Origin: Acidiphilium rubrum
GTDB taxonomy: Bacteria; Pseudomonadota; Alphaproteobacteria; Acetobacterales; Acetobacteraceae
Direction of reading: 5' to 3'
Length of the DNA stretch: 64,000 nucleotides
Assembly: GCF_900156265.1 (NCBI RefSeq)
Contig: NZ_FTNE01000016.1
Coordinates: forward strand, 25,895 to 89,894
The position numbers were made by a program, and so were the translations under genes. Positions 9,443 to 18,556 of the stretch are shown here, piece after piece. The notes under the pieces are model-generated. The model saw only the letters and a list, made by a program, of their open reading frames with translations. It was not told the origin of the DNA and ran no database searches. Positions within the stretch are counted from its first letter, which is position 1. Each line of letters opens with the position of its first letter.

Positions 9443-10045
9443 ATGAACCGCAACACCGCCCTTCTCGTGATCGATGTGCAGCGCGATTTCTGCGCCGGCG
9501 GCGCGCTCGCCGTACCGGATGGCGATGCGGTGGTGCCGGTGATCAACGCGCTGGCCCAGCACTATCAAACCGTGGTGATCACGCAGGACTGGCATCCGCC
9601 GCAGCACGTCTCGTTCGCCAGCACGCATCCCGGGCGGGCACCGTTCGAGACCATCACGCTCGACTACGGAACCCAAATGCTGTGGCCGGATCATTGCGTG
9701 ATGGCCAGCGCGGGGGCAGCACTGCACCCCGATCTCGCGATCCCGCACGCAGCACTGATCCTGCGCAAAGGGTCGAACCGGGGCATCGATTCGTATTCGG
9801 CGTTTCTCGAAGCCGACCGGACCAGCCGCACCGGGCTCGATGGCTATCTGGCCGCGCGCGGCATCACCGCCGTCGATCTGTGCGGGCTTGCGACCGATTA
9901 TTGCGTGTCCTGGTCGGCGCAGGACGCGCGGCACTTCGGGTTCGCGGCACGGGTGATCGAGCCAGCGTGCCGGGCGATCGACGTCGATGGATCGCTGGCG
10001 GCGGCGTGGGCGGCGATGGGGGGTGCGGGTGTTGTGCGGGGTTGA
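9443..10045 (+). CDS. pncA: Nicotinamidase
   Basis: 200 residues of the isochorismatase-like fold. The catalytic triad D11 (VIDVQRDF), K109 (RKGSNRG) and C154 (LATDYCV) and the metal ligands D49, H51 (QDWHPPQH) and H84 are all present at the spacing of bacterial PncA. It deamidates nicotinamide to nicotinate for NAD salvage. The ATG chosen gives the canonical MNRNTALLVIDVQ start and lies two bases after the SMP-30 stop. Cotranscription with the lactonase is likely though the functions are unrelated. Confidence 0.95.
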   Translation: MNRNTALLVIDVQRDFCAGGALAVPDGDAVVPVINALAQHYQTVVITQDWHPPQHVSFASTHPGRAPFETITLDYGTQMLWPDHCVMASAGAALHPDLAIPHAALILRKGSNRGIDSYSAFLEADRTSRTGLDGYLAARGITAVDLCGLATDYCVSWSAQDARHFGFAARVIEPACRAIDVDGSLAAAWAAMGGAGVVRG

Positions 10046-10050
10046 GAGAA

Positions 10051-10180
10051 GGGAAGGCTTCTTTTTTGAAAAAAAGAAGCAAAAAACTTTCTGACTCTGG
10101 GGCACGGGCGCTGAAACCGGCACGGGCGCAAATTAACAAAGTTTTTTTTGCTTCTTTTTTGTTCACAAAAAGGAAGACCC
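10051..10180. repeat. Family B hairpin repeat, full copy B2
   Basis: Starts six bases after the pncA stop. It has the same order as B1: left hairpin GGCTTCTTTTTT/AAAAAAAGAAGC, GC-rich centre with GGGGCACGGGCGCTGAAACC, AACAAAGTTTTTTTT, then a right hairpin with loop TGTTCAC. Same orientation as B1 and B4. Confidence 0.88.
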
Positions 10181-10256
10181 TTACCTCCCTCCCCGTTTTC
10201 CGCACTTCCGAGCCCGGGGGTCGCACAGAGCCGCCCGGTCTGATACCAGCGCGCGC

Positions 10257-13241
10257 ATGAGCGACGCGGCGGATCATCGGACCAGGGTTGCGCGGCGGAT
10301 CATTGCCGTGCTGGTGGTGATCGGGCTCGCCGCCGTCGCGATCGTCTACCTGCCGCGCATCGCCTCGGGCAATTACCACCGCGCGGCGATCGAGCGGCTG
10401 GCAAGCGATGCGCTGGGGCGGCGCGTGAGCATTGCCGGGCCGATCGAATTGTCGCTGCTGCCCGATCCGCAGCTGCGCGCTGACACGATCACCATCGGCA
10501 GTCCGAAGGGCGGGCTGATCACGGCGGCGACGCTGAAGCTCGACCTCGCCCCCCTGCCCTTGCTGCTCGGGCGGCTACGCGCGACCAGGCTGACGCTGCG
10601 CAAACCCGATGTGACGCTGCCCTGGCCGCTGCCGGGTGGTGCCGCCGCGGTGGCGCCGCCACTCTGGCTGGCATCGCTGCATGCCACCATCGTCGATGGC
10701 GTGTTCCGGCTGGGATCACTGACATTCGACCATGTCGATCTGTCGATTTTCACCGGCGGGCCGAACGCCGTGCTGGCGGCATCCGGCACGCTGACGATCG
10801 GTGGCATGCCGGCCTCGGTGACGCTGGATATCGACAATACCGGCGGCGCCGCGCCCGCGCCGGTGCAGAGCACGATCCGGCTCGACGGCAATGCCGGGCG
10901 GATGGCGTTCAAAGGCACGCTCGACCACGCGAGCGTGCTGCGCGGCACGCTGAGCGGCATGTTGGCCGGGCTCGGCGGCACATCCGGCCCGGTGGATTTC
11001 CATGGCGACCTCGCCGCCGATGGCGCGGTGGTGATGCTGCGCGAGATCGATGCGCGCGTGACCGACCCCAGGATCGGCGATGCCAGCCATACCCGCGGCA
11101 GCGCCACGATCGTGCTGCGACCGGCGCCGCTGTTGCGGCTCGACCTGACCGGCGCGCGCTGGCGGATCGGCGCCGGGCAGACAATGCTGCGGCGGATGGC
11201 GGCGGTGCTGCCGATTGCGGCGCGGCTCGACCTGACGGACAGCCGGTTCGACCATCTCACCGTCAAATCGATCCACGCCGATCTCACGAGCGATGCGGCG
11301 GGGACGCAATTGCAGGCGCTGGCGATGAGCCTGCCGGGTGCCGGATCGCTCACGCTGGCACGATCCACCACGCCCGGCGAGGCGGAACGAGTACGGATTG
11401 CCGCCCCCGATCCGGCCCGCACCATCGCTGCCCTGCGCGCCAGCTACGCTTGGCTGCCGGCCTGGCCGGATGGGCTCGGCGCGCTGACGCTCACGGGACA
11501 TTTGCGAATGCGGGCGGATGGCGCGATCGACCTCGCCGGGCTGAAGGGCGCGCTCGGCGGCAAGACCTGGCCGCGCTCGGGCTTCACCGGCGGGTTGAAG
11601 GTGCGGCCCGGCCGGCATGGTGCCACGATGGCCGCAGACCTCGCGTTCGACCGGCTGCGCCTGACGCCGGCCGCACTCGGCGCGCTGCGCGCCGCGCTGC
11701 TGGCCAAGACCGCCACCATCACCGGGCCGATCGCGCTGCGGGCCCGCACGCTCGACATCGTGACGCAGGCGAAGACCGCGCCGCCGCTGTTCACCGGCAC
11801 GCATCTGCTGATCGACGGCGCGCTGCGCGATGCCACATCGGGCGGCGGTGTCGCATTGTCGCTGGCGACGCTGCGGATCGGCCAGACCCTGCTGGTCGGG
11901 CATGGCGCGCGGCGGAGCGATGGCGGCATCATGGCGGCGCGCTGGCTGATCACCGGGCCGGATGCGGCGGCGACGCTTGCGGCGGTCACGCATGGATTTG
12001 GCGGCAAGCCGCCTCCCTGGTTCGGCTTGCCGGTGTGGCATCACCGCTTCGCGGCCGCCCTGGTCGCGGCGGGGCCGATGCGGGCGCTGCATACCGGGCT
12101 CACGCTGCATCTCGGCGCGATCCGGGCGGCGGCGCTGCCGGTGATCGATCTGGCCGGCGGCATCGCGACCGGCGCGGTGACGCTGCATGCGCCGAACGCG
12201 GTGGCATTGATCCGCGATCTGGGCGGGGCCGCGGTGCTCGGCCCGCGCAACGGGCTGGACTGGCCGGGTGCCGGGTCGGTCAGCCTGCGGGCCTCGGCGT
12301 TTCTGAGCGATGACCGCATCGGCCTGCCCGATTTCGTGCTCTCGCTCGGCGCGCTGACCACCAGCGGATCGTTGAGCCTGCGCTTGGGCGACCGGCCCGC
12401 GGTCGCCGGCAGCATCGCGGCCGATACGCTGATGATCCCGGCGGCGGGGACACTGCTGCATCTGGCCGGCGCGGCGATGGCGGGCAAGGTGCGGATTGCG
12501 CTGCCGCGCATCACCGCCGCCCGCATCGCGGATGCGGAGACGGTCGTGGCCCGGCATGTCGCCGGCAGTCTCGCCCTTGGCGATGGCGCGGTGACGCTCG
12601 GCGTCGACCGGGCGGATGTCGCGGGCGGCGTGCTGGGTGGCGAAGCGACAATCACCGACGGCACCGCCCCCGGCCTCACGATCAAGGCGCATCTGCAGAA
12701 CGCCGACGCCGCGAGGCTCGCGCAGGACAGCGGTATCGCCGCGCCGATCGGTGCCGGCACAATGGGTGTTGCCGCCGATCTGACGGCGCACGGCACCACG
12801 CCGGCAGACTGGCGCAAGACGCTCACCGGCAGCGTGATGGCGCTCGGCAGCGCACTCGCGATCCGAGGGGTCGATCTCGCCGCGGCGTCCAACGCGCTGG
12901 CACAGGCGCTGGCCCGGCAGCCGGCGCACCCGGCCGATGCGCTGCTGCGCACGGTGGTGCGGGCCGCCTTGCAGAACGGCACCACGGTGTTCGATACGGC
13001 AACGCTGCAAGGCGCCGTGGCGGGCGGGGTGATGACGCTGGATCAGTCCAGCCTCACCGGCACGGCGGGATCGATCGGGCTCGGCGGCACGGTGGATTTC
13101 GCGAACGATCGGCTGGCGCTGACCGCGACCCTGCAACCGCATCTCGATGGAACCATCCCGGCCCCGGCGCTGCCGATCGATCTGACCGGCTCGCTCGATC
13201 ATCCGCACATCGTCGCGCATCGCGGGGCGTCACCGCCATGA
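10257..13241 (+). CDS. AsmA-family protein
   Basis: 994 residues. One N-terminal membrane anchor (about 13-32) is followed by IERLASDALGRRVSIAGPIELSL, the typical entry to AsmA/TamB-like beta-taco proteins, then a long repetitive beta-rich periplasmic domain. The C-terminus has the conserved AsmA-type module (GTVDFANDRLALTATLQP and PAPALPIDLTGSLDHP). AsmA-like proteins bridge the envelope for lipid transport and outer-membrane homeostasis. The stop overlaps the start of the next gene by four bases (ATGA). Confidence 0.88.
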   Translation: MSDAADHRTRVARRIIAVLVVIGLAAVAIVYLPRIASGNYHRAAIERLASDALGRRVSIAGPIELSLLPDPQLRADTITIGSPKGGLITAATLKLDLAPLPLLLGRLRATRLTLRKPDVTLPWPLPGGAAAVAPPLWLASLHATIVDGVFRLGSLTFDHVDLSIFTGGPNAVLAASGTLTIGGMPASVTLDIDNTGGAAPAPVQSTIRLDGNAGRMAFKGTLDHASVLRGTLSGMLAGLGGTSGPVDFHGDLAADGAVVMLREIDARVTDPRIGDASHTRGSATIVLRPAPLLRLDLTGARWRIGAGQTMLRRMAAVLPIAARLDLTDSRFDHLTVKSIHADLTSDAAGTQLQALAMSLPGAGSLTLARSTTPGEAERVRIAAPDPARTIAALRASYAWLPAWPDGLGALTLTGHLRMRADGAIDLAGLKGALGGKTWPRSGFTGGLKVRPGRHGATMAADLAFDRLRLTPAALGALRAALLAKTATITGPIALRARTLDIVTQAKTAPPLFTGTHLLIDGALRDATSGGGVALSLATLRIGQTLLVGHGARRSDGGIMAARWLITGPDAAATLAAVTHGFGGKPPPWFGLPVWHHRFAAALVAAGPMRALHTGLTLHLGAIRAAALPVIDLAGGIATGAVTLHAPNAVALIRDLGGAAVLGPRNGLDWPGAGSVSLRASAFLSDDRIGLPDFVLSLGALTTSGSLSLRLGDRPAVAGSIAADTLMIPAAGTLLHLAGAAMAGKVRIALPRITAARIADAETVVARHVAGSLALGDGAVTLGVDRADVAGGVLGGEATITDGTAPGLTIKAHLQNADAARLAQDSGIAAPIGAGTMGVAADLTAHGTTPADWRKTLTGSVMALGSALAIRGVDLAAASNALAQALARQPAHPADALLRTVVRAALQNGTTVFDTATLQGAVAGGVMTLDQSSLTGTAGSIGLGGTVDFANDRLALTATLQPHLDGTIPAPALPIDLTGSLDHPHIVAHRGASPP

Positions 13242-14488
13242 CGCGGGAGCGGCGCTGGCAACTCGCGGCCTATTTATTGCTCAACGGCGGCTTCTTCTTT
13301 TTCGACACCGCGATGGGCCTGTTCGATGTCGCGACCTACGGGTATTTCGCGCGCGAGCACGTGGCTTCCTATCTGTTCGCGCTGGATTTCGTGATGGTCA
13401 GCGTGCCGATGTTGCTCGGCGGCTGGCTCGCGCATCTGCTCAACCGGCGGTTCGGCGTGCGCGCGGTGATCGGGCTGGGCTACACGATCGCGACTGCTGG
13501 GTTTTTGGTGCTGTTTCTGACCGGGCTGTACCGGATTCCGCTGTGCCTGCTGATCGTGGCGTTTCTGCTCGGCATCGTGTTCAGCGCGATCCTGCCGGCC
13601 CTGTCGCGCTTCATCCGCGATGTATTCGGCGCGGGCAAAGGGGCTGTGCTGGCGCTGAAGCTCGATGCGATCTTCATGGCGGTCGGCATGGTCGCCGGTG
13701 TTGGTTTCGGCACGGTCTGGTTCGATCGCGAGGGGCTGGCGGTGTTCTTTCCCCTCGCGACCGGCTGTTTCGCGCTGGCGGGGATGATCCATGTCAGCAC
13801 CCTGTTTTTCCCCGGCGTGCTGCGCGACTACGCCGGGCCGGAAGTGCCGGCGCGCTGGGCGGCCACGCTGCGGGCGATGCGCCGGGCCGAGACGAAATGG
13901 CGCAGCCTGATGCTGCAACCCTCGCTGAACATGGTGATCGTGCCGCTGATGGTCGGGCTGCCGGCCGCCGCCGCCGAGCGGCACTACGGCGCGCTGCCGG
14001 TGATCGGGCTGGTCGCGGCCCCGATCATCGTGTTGGCCGGGCGGCGCACCGGCATGCTGGCCGGGCGGCTGCTGGCGCCGGAATTCGTGCTGCGGCTGAT
14101 GGTCGCACGGCGCGGCGCGGCGCTGGTGCCGATGATCGGGTTTTTCATATTATACGCGCTGGCGTTCGTGGTGCCGTCGCTGCCGCTGGTGTTTGCCCTG
14201 GTGTTCTGCGCGCATCTGCTGAGTAATGTCGTGGCGGGTGCGGTGTTCTATGGCGTGCAGACCGAGTTTCCCGCCGGCGAGACGGCTGCGGCCAGCGCGC
14301 TGCAATCGCAGCTATCGACCGGCGTCTGGGTGATCGTGGCCTCGCTGGCGACCGTGCTGCTGGTCTTTCTGCCGCCGCCGGCCACAATCGGGCTGGCCGG
14401 ATGCGGGCTGGTGGTGGCGGCGCTGGTGTTGCGCGGGTCCGGCATCGGCGGGTTGCAACCCGGCGTGGCGCGCCCGATCGCGAAATGA
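13238..14488 (+). CDS. MFS-type membrane transporter, substrate unknown
   Basis: 416 residues with about twelve predicted hydrophobic helices and a cytoplasmic loop near the middle (RAMRRAETKWRS), the layout of a major facilitator. The inter-helix loop LNRRFGVRAVIGLGY matches the position of the MFS loop 2-3 motif only weakly. It is translationally coupled to the AsmA gene, which suggests an envelope function, but no substrate motif is recognisable. Confidence 0.7.
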   Translation: MTRERRWQLAAYLLLNGGFFFFDTAMGLFDVATYGYFAREHVASYLFALDFVMVSVPMLLGGWLAHLLNRRFGVRAVIGLGYTIATAGFLVLFLTGLYRIPLCLLIVAFLLGIVFSAILPALSRFIRDVFGAGKGAVLALKLDAIFMAVGMVAGVGFGTVWFDREGLAVFFPLATGCFALAGMIHVSTLFFPGVLRDYAGPEVPARWAATLRAMRRAETKWRSLMLQPSLNMVIVPLMVGLPAAAAERHYGALPVIGLVAAPIIVLAGRRTGMLAGRLLAPEFVLRLMVARRGAALVPMIGFFILYALAFVVPSLPLVFALVFCAHLLSNVVAGAVFYGVQTEFPAGETAAASALQSQLSTGVWVIVASLATVLLVFLPPPATIGLAGCGLVVAALVLRGSGIGGLQPGVARPIAK

Positions 14489-14523
14489 ATCGCGGCGATC
14501 AATGATGACGCGGCACGCGACCG

Positions 14524-17223
14524 TCAATGAAGCGCCGAAGACGACCCTGTTCCACCGCGCGGCAGAGCACGCCGCCTGAACGCGCGATACGGCCGGATCG
14601 CGCATCCGGCCCAAAGCGCCAGCGCCAGTCCCGCCAGCGCGACCGATAGCCGCGTGCCGCGCGGGCGGTAGCTGAACGTCACGCTGCTGCGCCCGGCCGG
14701 CAGCGCGACCGATTGAAACAACGCGCCGTGCCGGGCAACCGGCACCGCGCGCCCGTTCAACCGCGCCCGCCAGCCGGGAAACCAGGCTTCCTGACGGGTC
14801 AGGATCGCCGGTGTCGCGCACTCGGCACTGACTTTGTCGCGCCCTGTCGCGCTCAGGCGGCAGGCAGGCGTCGCGCTGAAATAGCGGTGATACGACCGGA
14901 TGCGAAAAATCGACATGACCGGGTCGTGATACACCGGCATGGCCGACCCACCCGGCAGCGTCTGGCTCAGGCGCAGAGCGGGCATCGTCGCGCCGGCAGC
15001 AGAGCGGCGCAGCCAGAGCGCCACGGGATGCGCGCCGGTCACATGGGTCAGGCGCAGATGCAGTGCCGCACCCGCGGTCAGGTCGATGGCTGGATGCAGG
15101 GGGATGTTCAGCCAGGCATCGTCCTGCGCGGTGGCGAGCGGCGCGGTGCCGCCGGCGCACAGCGCCCCCGCGCAGAGGCGGGCGGACAGGATGCCGGTCG
15201 AACTGCCGTCGTAGGTGCCGATCAGGACGGCGACATGATCGATCCTGGTCAGCGTGGCGGCCACCGCCGCGACCTGCCCGGCAGCGAGCGTCGTATCGCG
15301 CGAATCGCCGGCACCCAGAGCCGCGGCACCCGCAAAAATATCGGCGCGCGGCAGGCTGACGCTGCGCAGGAACGGGCTGATCTGGCCCGGGCTGGTGATG
15401 ACATATTTCACGCCGATCGCGGCATAGTCGCGCACATGATCGAACAGAATGGTTCGCCCCTGGCCGCTGCCGGGCGGCGCTTTCCACCATCCCACGAACA
15501 TCATGCCCGTGTCATACGGATCGAGATGGTGCCTGATATAGTCGCTCCACGCCTGCGACACCGGCAACTGGCTGTCATCGATCGAGGCGAGGCGGTAGCC
15601 GGCCGGGTAGTCCGGCCCGAACGGGCGGAGCGAATAGACCCGCGCGAGCCCGAGATGCGCCTTGAGATACGCGATGCCGCCGGTGTAGTACCGATACGGG
15701 CGCGGCGCCGAGAGTTGCGGCAGGGCTGCGACCACGAAGGCATCGAGCAGCATCGCCGCCGCGATCATGCGCGCGCGGTTGCGGTGGGCCACAGGGTTCA
15801 GCCCGGCCAGCGCCGCCAGAATGACCAATCCTGCCAGACCCTCGAACACCGTGCCCAGCACGATCGTGGCGCGCACCGGCGGGCTCGCGAAATGATACCA
15901 GCCGGTGATGATGGCCCGGTCAGGCAGGATGACGGCGGCGATCACCGCGACGAGCAGGGCGCCGATCATGCCGCCCTGCCGCAGGCTCAGCGTGCATGTG
16001 ATGCAACGATCGAGCCCGATGCCGGCGAGCACGAACACCGCCATCGACAGCGCCGGCCACAGGAACCGCGCGGTGTTGAGCAATCCAAGATCGGGGATGA
16101 TGGCGTTCAGCACGAAGGCGACACCGGGGACGCCGTAGCAGCGCGCGAGACCGACGCCGAGGAACATGCCAAGGCCGATGATCAGGCCGCGCGCGGGATC
16201 GGTCCGGGCGCGCAGCAGCGCGGCCAGAGCCGGGATCACGGCGGTGAGGCCGAACCAGCCGCCCAGCTTGACCAGCGGCAAAGTCGGCAGAGCGGCCGCG
16301 ACCCAGCCGGCCGATGCATGGATGCCGGTCGGGCCATAGATCAGCGGGAACAGCGCCAGCGGCATCAGCATCGGCGGCAGGTGATCGACCGCGTAGGCCG
16401 CCTTGTGCGCGCCGAGGTAGCTCTGGGCGGCATAATTCAGGAACGGCACCACCAGCGGCAACGCAAGAGCGAGGCCGATCATCACGGCAAGGATGATCTT
16501 GCCGGCAAAGCGCCAGCGCGCGGCGCCGAGGGTTCCAAAACGTGCCAACGTCCAGGCCGCGGCCAGCAATCCGTCAAGGTAGGCGACCTCCGGATAGCCG
16601 CCGTACAGCGAATAGGCGAGGCCGAACACGATCCAGTGCCAGCCCTGCGCCGCACCCGAGCGCGCGGCGGCGGCGCTGCGCTCGATGCCGAGCAGGATCA
16701 GCGGCAAAAACGCGAGCGACCCCATGGCGTGCGGTTCCATCAGGAACGCGCCGTTCAGCGCGAACAGGCCGGCGCTGACCAGGCCAGGCGTGCGCCGGCA
16801 GCCGATCTGGAGCATCAGCGCATAGGTGCCGAGCCCCGCGATGACCTGCATCAGCAGTTTCACGACGAACCAGCCCTGCCAGTATTTCATGATCAGCACG
16901 AAGGGCAGGAAGAACGACAATGTCTGCATTTCGGCCGCGAGCGGCATGCCGATTCCGGTATAGGGATTCCACCAGGGGACGACGCCGCGCAGCCAGTCCG
17001 ATGCGCTGAGCCGGGCCAGGGGTTGGGTCAGCAGGCCGATCGAGGCGTCCCAATAACCCGGCGGGCCGCCGAGCAGCGTGGGCGAGCCGGGCGTGGTCAA
17101 CGAACTCCAGACGTCGGCGGGGTTGTTGCTGCGCAGGCCCAACACGAACAAAGCGCTGGCCGCGACCGGCAGCAGGATGAGGGCGGCGATCGGCCAGAGA
17201 TGCGGGCGCAGCCGGGTGAGCAT
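14524..17223 (-). CDS. YfhO-type large membrane protein, paralogue 1
   Basis: 899 residues. The N-terminal two thirds hold a dozen or more membrane helices with RGVVPWWNPYTGIGMPLAAE in the first periplasmic loop. The C-terminal third is soluble and ends with a YfhO-like module (QEAWFPGWRARLNGRAVP ... LPAGRSSVTFSYRPRGTRL). YfhO proteins are GT-C-fold-like and implicated in glycosylation of cell-surface polymers. It is closely related in layout to the protein encoded after hemW. It is separated from hemW by seven bases on the same strand. Confidence 0.82.
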   Translation of the reverse strand: MLTRLRPHLWPIAALILLPVAASALFVLGLRSNNPADVWSSLTTPGSPTLLGGPPGYWDASIGLLTQPLARLSASDWLRGVVPWWNPYTGIGMPLAAEMQTLSFFLPFVLIMKYWQGWFVVKLLMQVIAGLGTYALMLQIGCRRTPGLVSAGLFALNGAFLMEPHAMGSLAFLPLILLGIERSAAAARSGAAQGWHWIVFGLAYSLYGGYPEVAYLDGLLAAAWTLARFGTLGAARWRFAGKIILAVMIGLALALPLVVPFLNYAAQSYLGAHKAAYAVDHLPPMLMPLALFPLIYGPTGIHASAGWVAAALPTLPLVKLGGWFGLTAVIPALAALLRARTDPARGLIIGLGMFLGVGLARCYGVPGVAFVLNAIIPDLGLLNTARFLWPALSMAVFVLAGIGLDRCITCTLSLRQGGMIGALLVAVIAAVILPDRAIITGWYHFASPPVRATIVLGTVFEGLAGLVILAALAGLNPVAHRNRARMIAAAMLLDAFVVAALPQLSAPRPYRYYTGGIAYLKAHLGLARVYSLRPFGPDYPAGYRLASIDDSQLPVSQAWSDYIRHHLDPYDTGMMFVGWWKAPPGSGQGRTILFDHVRDYAAIGVKYVITSPGQISPFLRSVSLPRADIFAGAAALGAGDSRDTTLAAGQVAAVAATLTRIDHVAVLIGTYDGSSTGILSARLCAGALCAGGTAPLATAQDDAWLNIPLHPAIDLTAGAALHLRLTHVTGAHPVALWLRRSAAGATMPALRLSQTLPGGSAMPVYHDPVMSIFRIRSYHRYFSATPACRLSATGRDKVSAECATPAILTRQEAWFPGWRARLNGRAVPVARHGALFQSVALPAGRSSVTFSYRPRGTRLSVALAGLALALWAGCAIRPYRAFRRRALPRGGTGSSSALH

Positions 17224-17230
17224 CGGTCGC

Positions 17231-18379
17231 TTATCGGACCAACGCGGTCAGCAGGGAGTTGAGCCGCTTGCGCCCTTCGGCGGTGGCGATCAGACGGTCG
17301 GGCGTCGCTTCGAGGTAGCCGGCGAGCAGGGCCTGATCGAGGATGTCGGGGTCGAGCGTGTCGATCAGCGCCCGGCCGGTGCGGGCGGCGTAGGCCTTGG
17401 TGTCGATGCCTTCGGCAAGGCGCAGGCCCATCAGCAGGGCTTCGCGGGCGCGTTCATCGGCGCTGACCTCGGCCTCCTCGACGCTGCCATGGCCGCGCGC
17501 CTCGACGCGCCCGGCCCATGCCTCCGGCGCGCGGTGGCGGCGTGTGGCGATCAATTGATCGCCGATGGTGATGCGGCCATGCGCGCCGGCGCCGATGCCG
17601 GCGTAATCCTGATAGCGCCAGTAGGCGAGGTTGTGGCGGGATTCCTGGCCGGGTTTCGCGTAGTTCGAAATCTCGTACGGCGCGAGGCCGAACCGGGCGG
17701 CGATCTCGGCGGTGGCGTCGTACAATGCGGCGGCATCCTCATCGTCCGGCAGGGTGAAGGCGGCGCGGCCGTAAAGAGTTGCGAATTGCGTGCCGGGCTC
17801 GATGGTGAGTTGGTAGAGCGAAAGGTGATCGAGCCCGACGGCGAGCGCGGTGGCGAGTTCGGCGCGCCAGGCGGCGAGGGTCTGGCCGGGGCGGGCGTAG
17901 ATCAAGTCGAAACTGGCGCGGGGGAAAATATCGCGGCCGATTTCGACCGCTGCCATCGCCTGGGCGGCGGAGTGGTTGCGGCCGAGGAAGGTCAGCGCCG
18001 CGTCATCGAGGCTCTGCACGCCGATCGAGATACGGTTGACGCCGGCATCCCGATAGGCGCGGAAGCGGCCGGCCTCGATGCTGGTGGGGTTGGCTTCCAG
18101 GGTGATTTCAAGATCCGGTGCGGGGGTGAACAGCGCGGTCGCATCGGCGATCACGGCTGCGACGCTTTCAGGTGCCATCAGGCTCGGCGTGCCGCCGCCG
18201 AAAAAGATCGAGGCAAGCCGGCGCGGGCCGAGGCGGGCGGCTTCGAAGGCGAGTTCGGTGCGCAGGGCGGCGAGGATGCGGGCTTCGGGGATTGCCGCGC
18301 GGACGTGGGAGTTGAAGTCGCAATAGGGGCATTTCGACAGGCAGAACGGCCAGTGGATGTAGAGGGCGAGGAATTGCAT
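17231..18379 (-). CDS. hemW: HemW haem chaperone (radical SAM, coproporphyrinogen-oxidase-like)
   Basis: 382 residues beginning MQFLALYIHWPFCLSKCPYC. The radical SAM cysteines are C13, C17 and C20 (CxxxCxxC), followed by FFGGGTPSL. It lacks the N-terminal extension of true HemN, so HemW, a haem-binding protein that delivers haem, is the better call. The C-terminal winged-helix-like region (LLMGLRLAEGID) is intact. It lies between two paralogous YfhO-type genes on the same strand. Confidence 0.92.
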   Translation of the reverse strand: MQFLALYIHWPFCLSKCPYCDFNSHVRAAIPEARILAALRTELAFEAARLGPRRLASIFFGGGTPSLMAPESVAAVIADATALFTPAPDLEITLEANPTSIEAGRFRAYRDAGVNRISIGVQSLDDAALTFLGRNHSAAQAMAAVEIGRDIFPRASFDLIYARPGQTLAAWRAELATALAVGLDHLSLYQLTIEPGTQFATLYGRAAFTLPDDEDAAALYDATAEIAARFGLAPYEISNYAKPGQESRHNLAYWRYQDYAGIGAGAHGRITIGDQLIATRRHRAPEAWAGRVEARGHGSVEEAEVSADERAREALLMGLRLAEGIDTKAYAARTGRALIDTLDPDILDQALLAGYLEATPDRLIATAEGRKRLNSLLTALVR

Positions 18380-18414
18380 GGGGCGGTTGTGTCGTATTTG
18401 GCGAAACGCGCAAG

Positions 18415-18556
18415 GGAAGGGAGAGTCTTCTTTTTTGTGAACAAAAAAGAAGCGAAAAAAACTTCGTCGATTGGGGCCCGTGACCGTGAAAACGCCCGTG
18501 CCCCCGAGTCAGGACGTTTCTTGCGTCTTTTTTACAAAAAAGAAGCCTTCCCTCCC
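18415..18556. repeat. Family B hairpin repeat, full copy B3 (inverted, diverged)
   Basis: Reverse-complement orientation relative to B1, B2 and B4 and clearly diverged, yet both terminal hairpins (CTTCTTTTTTGTGAAC..., and CTTTTTTACAAAAAAGAAG) and the GC-rich centre are kept. It overlaps the 3' end of the second YfhO-type gene and supplies its last codons and stop. Confidence 0.82.

Noticed and set aside
10716..13220. Antisense frame of over 800 codons inside the asmA gene
   Set aside because: Arg/Gln-rich translation without domains. It mirrors asmA codons. The sense frame has a clear AsmA architecture.
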